Shown: in pieces, positions 52,920-56,474 of the stretch | How positions within the stretch are numbered: the stretch's first letter is position 1 | How the letters are laid out: each line of letters starts with the position of its first letter | Assembly (NCBI GenBank): GCA_902790635.1 | Contig: CADASN010000012.1 | Coordinates: forward strand, 1 to 56,474 | Direction: 5' to 3' | Length of the DNA stretch: 56,474 nt | DNA from: an uncultured Bacteroidia bacterium | Lineage (GTDB): Bacteria; Bacteroidota; Bacteroidia; Bacteroidales; UBA932 | Made by a program: the position numbers and the translations under genes | Notes under the pieces: model-generated | The model's input: only the letters and a program-made list of their open reading frames with translations | Database searches by the model: none | What the model was told of the DNA's origin: nothing

Positions 52920-54020
52920 ATGAACAAATCATTTTTATTCTGGATCCTCAGCGCCAGCCTCCTCCTCGCCGGCGCATGCAACAAGATGGACAATCTGGCC
53001 GATCTGCCCGATCCGGCCGATGCGACCCAGCAGAAAATCAACTTCGACGTACTCGTCACCCGTGAAGGCAAGGTGGTGACCAAAGCCGGCTCGGGCGTGA
53101 TGACCAAGTCCGGCAACGAGGCCTATGAGGAGGGCACCCAGCAGGCCATGCTCGATCCGGACATCCCCTACGGCCTGATCGGCATCGATCCCGAGCGTCA
53201 TGAACTGATCATCAACAATGCCAAGATCTTCCAGGACGCTTCCGGCAAGTCCAGCGGCAGCTTCGACAACTACCTCTGGTCCTCCGCCAACAAAATCAAC
53301 TTCAGCGCCTATTATCCGCATGTAAATAAGGTAGAGTACGCTTCGGACCTCACGAACTACTCCATCCCCTACACCGTCCAGGAGACGGAAGCCGGTCCGC
53401 TGGTGTCCAAGACCGTAGAGAAGGCGATCAACCAGCTGAACATGGTTCCCCTCGTCTTCCAGCACATCACCAACGATATCGGCTACAAGATCTGCGACGC
53501 CACCCCGAAGCCCGAGCTCCAGGGGCTCATCCACCTCCGCAAGCTGACGGCGACCAACGTAGCTTCCGCCGGTGTGTATATCAATGACATGGAGAACGAC
53601 AGCGGCAGCTGGCAGCGCCAGGGCTATTACCGCAAGGTGGTGGTCTTCGAGGGCGACGCCAAGGTGGGGGTCGGCTCCGAGAACGAGAAGTTCGTCGGCT
53701 TCAGCACCCTGGAGGACCGGATGATGAACAGCCACCGCTACTACTCCATCCCGGATACGATCGAGATCGGCAAGCAGTGCGTGGAAGTCATTTACGATGT
53801 GGAGGGCTTCGAACTGGGAGGCTTCTACTATCAGCCCCTGACCGGGCAGGTCGCAAAATACATGCTGTACGGACTGCTGCCCAACAACGAGTTCGTCTAT
53901 GGCAAGCAATATACCTTCCATATCGGACTGGACCTCAGCTCCGTCTATCGGGAGATCACCTTTACCGCTTCGGTCGGAGACTGGGAGACCAAGATTTATG
54001 AGAACAACGACACCTTCTAA
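52920..54020 (+). CDS. Fimbrillin-like lipoprotein, divergent from the main operon
   Basis: A 366-residue lipoprotein. ATG 52920 gives a signal peptide with lipobox LLLAGAC (Cys20); the frame opens 15 codons earlier without a signal. It keeps the Mfa-like layout (INFDVLVTREGKVVTKAG, KINFSAYYPHV, a final FTASVGDWE strand) but lacks the FMYNQ and YWPN blocks of the tandem four, so it is a distant relative. It is 3 nt from a membrane AraC-type regulator gene, which suggests that it takes part in sensing or control, or is a minor subunit. Confidence 0.72.
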   Translation: MNKSFLFWILSASLLLAGACNKMDNLADLPDPADATQQKINFDVLVTREGKVVTKAGSGVMTKSGNEAYEEGTQQAMLDPDIPYGLIGIDPERHELIINNAKIFQDASGKSSGSFDNYLWSSANKINFSAYYPHVNKVEYASDLTNYSIPYTVQETEAGPLVSKTVEKAINQLNMVPLVFQHITNDIGYKICDATPKPELQGLIHLRKLTATNVASAGVYINDMENDSGSWQRQGYYRKVVVFEGDAKVGVGSENEKFVGFSTLEDRMMNSHRYYSIPDTIEIGKQCVEVIYDVEGFELGGFYYQPLTGQVAKYMLYGLLPNNEFVYGKQYTFHIGLDLSSVYREITFTASVGDWETKIYENNDTF

Positions 54021-54023
54021 CGG

Positions 54024-55433
54024 ATGCTGTATGACTTTCTGATATTCCTGCCGGTCGCGCTCTGCGTATTCTGGATCGTCCTCCTCTCGATGACGGCATC
54101 CAGGATATCGGCATTCCACAGCCTCGTCATCCTGCTGGCTGTGCTGGCAATTTTCCTCTACACGGACAGTTGCTACGCCGCTTCCCACGGAGTATCCTAC
54201 AAACTGCTCTCCCAGGTCGGCCTGCTGGCGCAGCTGGTAGGCCCCTGCGTGCCTCCGCTCTTCTGGATCTATCTCTTCCGCCTCCGCAGCAACGAACACA
54301 TCCCTTCAGCGCACCTGCTCTGGCTCGTCTTCTCGGCCATGCTCTTCGGCTCCGGCCTCAACCTGATGATCCTGGCGGGGCCTGATGCCATCGCGGACCT
54401 TTGCGAACGCCTGTACACCCAAGGCTTCGATCCGACCCTGCGCGAACGGAACACCACCCTGTATCTCTACTATGTCGTCACGACCATCGGCTTCCGCATC
54501 GTGCTGGGCGGCGAGCTCGTCTTCTACGGTACGCTGATTTTCCGCATGCAGCGGCAGGAGAACCTGCGCCTGCGGCATTTCAACAAAGTCCTGCACGGCG
54601 GCTCCATCCGCGTCATCGAGATTCAGGTGTACATGGTCATCATCCTCGCCGTGATCCTGGTCTTCAAGATGCTCCTGTTCCGCAACTTCATCGAGGACCG
54701 GCAGTGGATCCCCACCATTTTCGCCCTGCTGCTGTCGGCGGTGCTGTTCCTGTTCTGCTTCGTGGGCATGTTCAGCGCGAGGAAGCACATCTCCCTGCGC
54801 GAGGTGCGCAACGCCTTCCGCTTCAACTACAGGAGCGAGGACAAGGATGCCTTCGTCGAGGAGATCATGACCGACCTGGTGGAAGAAGCCGAAGAAGAGG
54901 CGCTCCTGCGCATCAAGGACAAGATCGGACGCAACCTCAACATCGAGGAATGGCAGCATCCGACCGTTCCGATAGAGCCACCCAAATCGCTGACCAACAG
55001 CATCTTCTCGGCCGTAGCCAAGTCCTGGGACGACGACAGCCTGCTCGCCCGCTTCGAGAACCTGATGCTGCACGACCAGATCTTCCTGGAGCCGGGCATC
55101 ACCCTGCTGGAAGTCGCGGAGCGGCTGCATTCGAACAAGACCTATATCTCCCGCCTGGTCAACAACACCTACAACATGGCCTTCCCGGACCTGATCAACA
55201 CCCTGCGCGTAGATTACGCCGAGCAGTACATCGTCACGCACCGGGGCACCAAACAGGCGGACATCGCGACGGCGTGCGGATTCTTCAGCGCGTCTTCGTT
55301 CAACAACACCTTCAAGAAAGTCACGGGGATGACCCCGAAGATCTGGCTCGCCACCTTCGACCACCAGGCAGGTCTCGCCAGCGGCGAGACTTCCGAGCAA
55401 GAGGAGAATAACGGCGAAGTCACTGAAGAATAA
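54024..55433 (+). CDS. Membrane-embedded AraC-family transcription regulator
   Basis: A 469-residue protein. Residues about 1-265 contain six or seven hydrophobic helices. After a charged linker, residues about 345-440 form an AraC-type double helix-turn-helix: LLEVAERLHSNKTYISRLVN as the first, then RGTKQADIATACGFFSASSF and NNTFKKVTGMTPKIW as the second. Regulators of this design pass a membrane signal directly to DNA. Its place between a fimbrillin and a receiver, next to the divergent fimbrial promoter, makes it a likely regulator of the locus. The C-terminal tail is Glu-rich. Confidence 0.88.
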   Translation: MLYDFLIFLPVALCVFWIVLLSMTASRISAFHSLVILLAVLAIFLYTDSCYAASHGVSYKLLSQVGLLAQLVGPCVPPLFWIYLFRLRSNEHIPSAHLLWLVFSAMLFGSGLNLMILAGPDAIADLCERLYTQGFDPTLRERNTTLYLYYVVTTIGFRIVLGGELVFYGTLIFRMQRQENLRLRHFNKVLHGGSIRVIEIQVYMVIILAVILVFKMLLFRNFIEDRQWIPTIFALLLSAVLFLFCFVGMFSARKHISLREVRNAFRFNYRSEDKDAFVEEIMTDLVEEAEEEALLRIKDKIGRNLNIEEWQHPTVPIEPPKSLTNSIFSAVAKSWDDDSLLARFENLMLHDQIFLEPGITLLEVAERLHSNKTYISRLVNNTYNMAFPDLINTLRVDYAEQYIVTHRGTKQADIATACGFFSASSFNNTFKKVTGMTPKIWLATFDHQAGLASGETSEQEENNGEVTEE

Positions 55434-55445
55434 TAGCTTACAGAC

Positions 55446-55859
55446 ATGACTCCTTTGTACGCCCAGGATCTGGACCTCTCCCGATACAACGTGCTGGCGG
55501 TAGATGACGTCCCGCTGAACCTGATCCTGATCCAGAAGATGCTTGCCAAATTCAAATTCCAGGTCCGTACCGCCGGCAACGGCGTACAGGCGCTGGAAGC
55601 CGTAGCCGCGCAGAAGCCGGACCTGATCCTGCTCGACCTGATGATGCCGGTGATGGACGGGTTCGAGGTGATCCGGCGCCTCCGCGAGGCCCCTGCGACC
55701 GCGGGCATCCGCATCGTCATCCTCTCCGCGCTCAACTCCAACGAAGACATCGTCCGCGGTTACCAGCTGGGAGCCAACGACTTCATCACCAAGCCGATCA
55801 TCCTGGAGAAACTGCTGAACTGCGTCGCTACGCAGCTCCAGCTGGCTGGCCGGCAGTAG
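55446..55859 (+). CDS. Stand-alone receiver (REC) protein, paralogue of the one at 35359
   Basis: A 137-residue CheY-like protein with Asp20/Asp21, phospho-acceptor Asp64 in LLDLMMP and Lys116 in FITKPI. It starts 12 nt after the membrane AraC gene and has no output domain. No kinase is encoded beside it, unlike its paralogue, which follows a histidine kinase. The N-terminal stretch (YAQDLDLSRYNVLAVDDVPL) aligns residue by residue with the other copy, as does the REC core. It may be phosphorylated by the kinase at 35788-37737 or by another one. Confidence 0.9.
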   Translation: MTPLYAQDLDLSRYNVLAVDDVPLNLILIQKMLAKFKFQVRTAGNGVQALEAVAAQKPDLILLDLMMPVMDGFEVIRRLREAPATAGIRIVILSALNSNEDIVRGYQLGANDFITKPIILEKLLNCVATQLQLAGRQ

Positions 55860-55884
55860 TTGCGTCATCCTTCCGCAAAAAATA

Positions 55885-55915
55885 TTTGATTTTCTACGGA
55901 AAATTCCTATCTTTG
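55885..55915 (+). promoter_or_regulatory. Promoter of the rpsF-rpsR operon
   Basis: TTTG at 55885-55888, a 19-nt spacer and TATCTTTG at 55908-55915, a perfect consensus match. It is followed by a CAGCCCCT/AGGGGTTG hairpin (about 55917-55938) in the leader; no clear S6:S18 binding motif was recognised in it. Confidence 0.8.
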
Positions 55916-55962
55916 CAGCCCCTTTTTGTGAGGGGTTGTTTATTTACTTAATTATTAACAAA

Positions 55963-56373
55963 ATGATCAAACAGTACGAAACCGTTTTCATTGCAACTCC
56001 CGTTTTGTCTGACACCCAGATGAAGGAAGCGGTTGCCAAGTACACCAAGCTCATTGCCGACAACGGAGGAGAGATCGTGTACGAAGAGGACTGGGGTCTC
56101 AAGCAGCTTGCCTACCCCATCCAGCACAAGACGTCAGGATTCTATTACCTGATTGAGTTCAAGGCCGACCCGCAGTTCGTGGGCACCCTCGAGACCCAGT
56201 ATCACCGTGACGAGCGCATCCTCCGCTACATCACCGTAGCCCTGGACAAGAACGCCGTCGCTTACGCCGAGCACCGTCGCCAGACGCGCGCCGCCAAGGC
56301 TGCCGCCGCCGCTGCCCCGCAGCCGGAGGAAGCTCCCAAGGCCGAGGCCGAAGAGATCGAAACCGAAGAATAA
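55963..56373 (+). CDS. rpsF: 30S ribosomal protein S6
   Basis: A 136-residue protein started at ATG 55963 (MIKQYETVFIATPVLSDTQM). It has the S6 fold pattern: beta strand YETVFI, helix, GGEIVYEEDWGLKQLAYPIQ, FYYLIEF, then HRDERILRYITVAL. The last 30 residues are an Ala/Pro/Glu-rich tail, making it longer than the roughly 95-residue core of many bacteria, as often seen in this phylum. An in-frame ATG 27 nt upstream is rejected because it adds a non-S6 stretch. Confidence 0.97.
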   Translation: MIKQYETVFIATPVLSDTQMKEAVAKYTKLIADNGGEIVYEEDWGLKQLAYPIQHKTSGFYYLIEFKADPQFVGTLETQYHRDERILRYITVALDKNAVAYAEHRRQTRAAKAAAAAAPQPEEAPKAEAEEIETEE

Positions 56374-56375
56374 TC

Positions 56376-56381
56376 AGGAGG
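56376..56381 (+). promoter_or_regulatory. Strong Shine-Dalgarno before rpsR
   Basis: AGGAGG lies 7 nt before ATG 56389. This is notable because almost no other gene in the window has one. Confidence 0.7.
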
Positions 56382-56388
56382 AATCATT

Positions 56389-56474
56389 ATGGCAAACAAC
56401 AACGAAATCCGTTATCTGAACCCTCCTACCGTAGAGGTTCGCAAGAAGAAATACTGCCGCTTCAAGAAGGCGGG
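56389..56474 (+). CDS. rpsR: 30S ribosomal protein S18, 5' part
   Basis: The first 28 codons before the window ends. RYLNPPTVEVRKKKYCRFKK is the S18 start, including the conserved KKKYCRFK. It follows rpsF by 15 nt, the usual order; rplI would be expected next. Confidence 0.95.
   Translation, partial: MANNNEIRYLNPPTVEVRKKKYCRFKKA

Noticed and set aside
54306-55868. A 520-residue minus-strand frame opposite the AraC and receiver genes
   Set aside because: It crosses the gap between two clear plus-strand genes and has no recognisable domain.
55917-55962. An S6:S18 autoregulatory RNA motif in the rpsF leader
   Set aside because: A hairpin is present, but the conserved bulge and CCG-containing loop expected for the motif were not recognised.

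Overview
The window is a stretch of a GC-rich Bacteroidales genome (phylum Bacteroidota), most likely from a gut- or rumen-type polysaccharide degrader; the genus cannot be fixed from the sequence. The evidence is a SusD-like tail, Mfa/FimA-type fimbrillins, DUF1573, DUF3575 and DUF5119 families, a large fused pyruvate:ferredoxin oxidoreductase, and promoters of the Bacteroidota type (TTTG, 19-20 nt, TAnnTTTG) with almost no Shine-Dalgarno sequences.

Region 1 (1-20.2 kb) is the enzyme arm of a polysaccharide utilization locus for rhamnogalacturonan I. After the last 116 codons of a probable SusD-like protein and a terminator, eight tightly spaced genes run on the plus strand: PL26-type exo-rhamnogalacturonan lyase, GH2, DUF6250-like protein, PL22-type oligogalacturonate lyase, GH28, a second GH2, a three-part PL11-CE12-CE12 protein, and a GH106-GH105 fusion. 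Together they could cut the Rha-GalA backbone, deacetylate it, remove side-chain sugars and finish the unsaturated oligosaccharides.

Region 2 (20.2-38.4 kb) is mostly housekeeping: nifJ (PFOR), an M16 peptidase, an unusual LysR-type DNA-binding domain fused in frame to an MTA/SAH deaminase-type amidohydrolase, a 57-residue 2[4Fe-4S] ferredoxin coupled to a secreted esterase, DUF1573 protein and parE, an ABC exporter, a TPR sensor that ends exactly where its histidine-kinase H-box should begin, a complete TPR histidine kinase with a stand-alone receiver protein, and a DUF6512 membrane protein.

Region 3 (38.4-54.0 kb) is a fimbrial locus. A minus-strand operon runs DUF3575 outer-membrane protein, DUF5119 lipoprotein, four tandem fimbrillins and two large lipoproteins that are probable tip or accessory subunits. 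It starts from a textbook promoter at 52.6 kb and ends one base from a broken tyrosine recombinase. Two nine-base C/G tracts lie in the locus, one inside the last gene and one in the divergent control region, which suggests phase variation. A divergent operon carries another fimbrillin, a membrane-embedded AraC-type regulator and a receiver protein that is a close paralogue of the one at 35.4 kb.

Region 4 (55.9 kb to end) is the ribosomal rpsF-rpsR operon, cut by the window edge.
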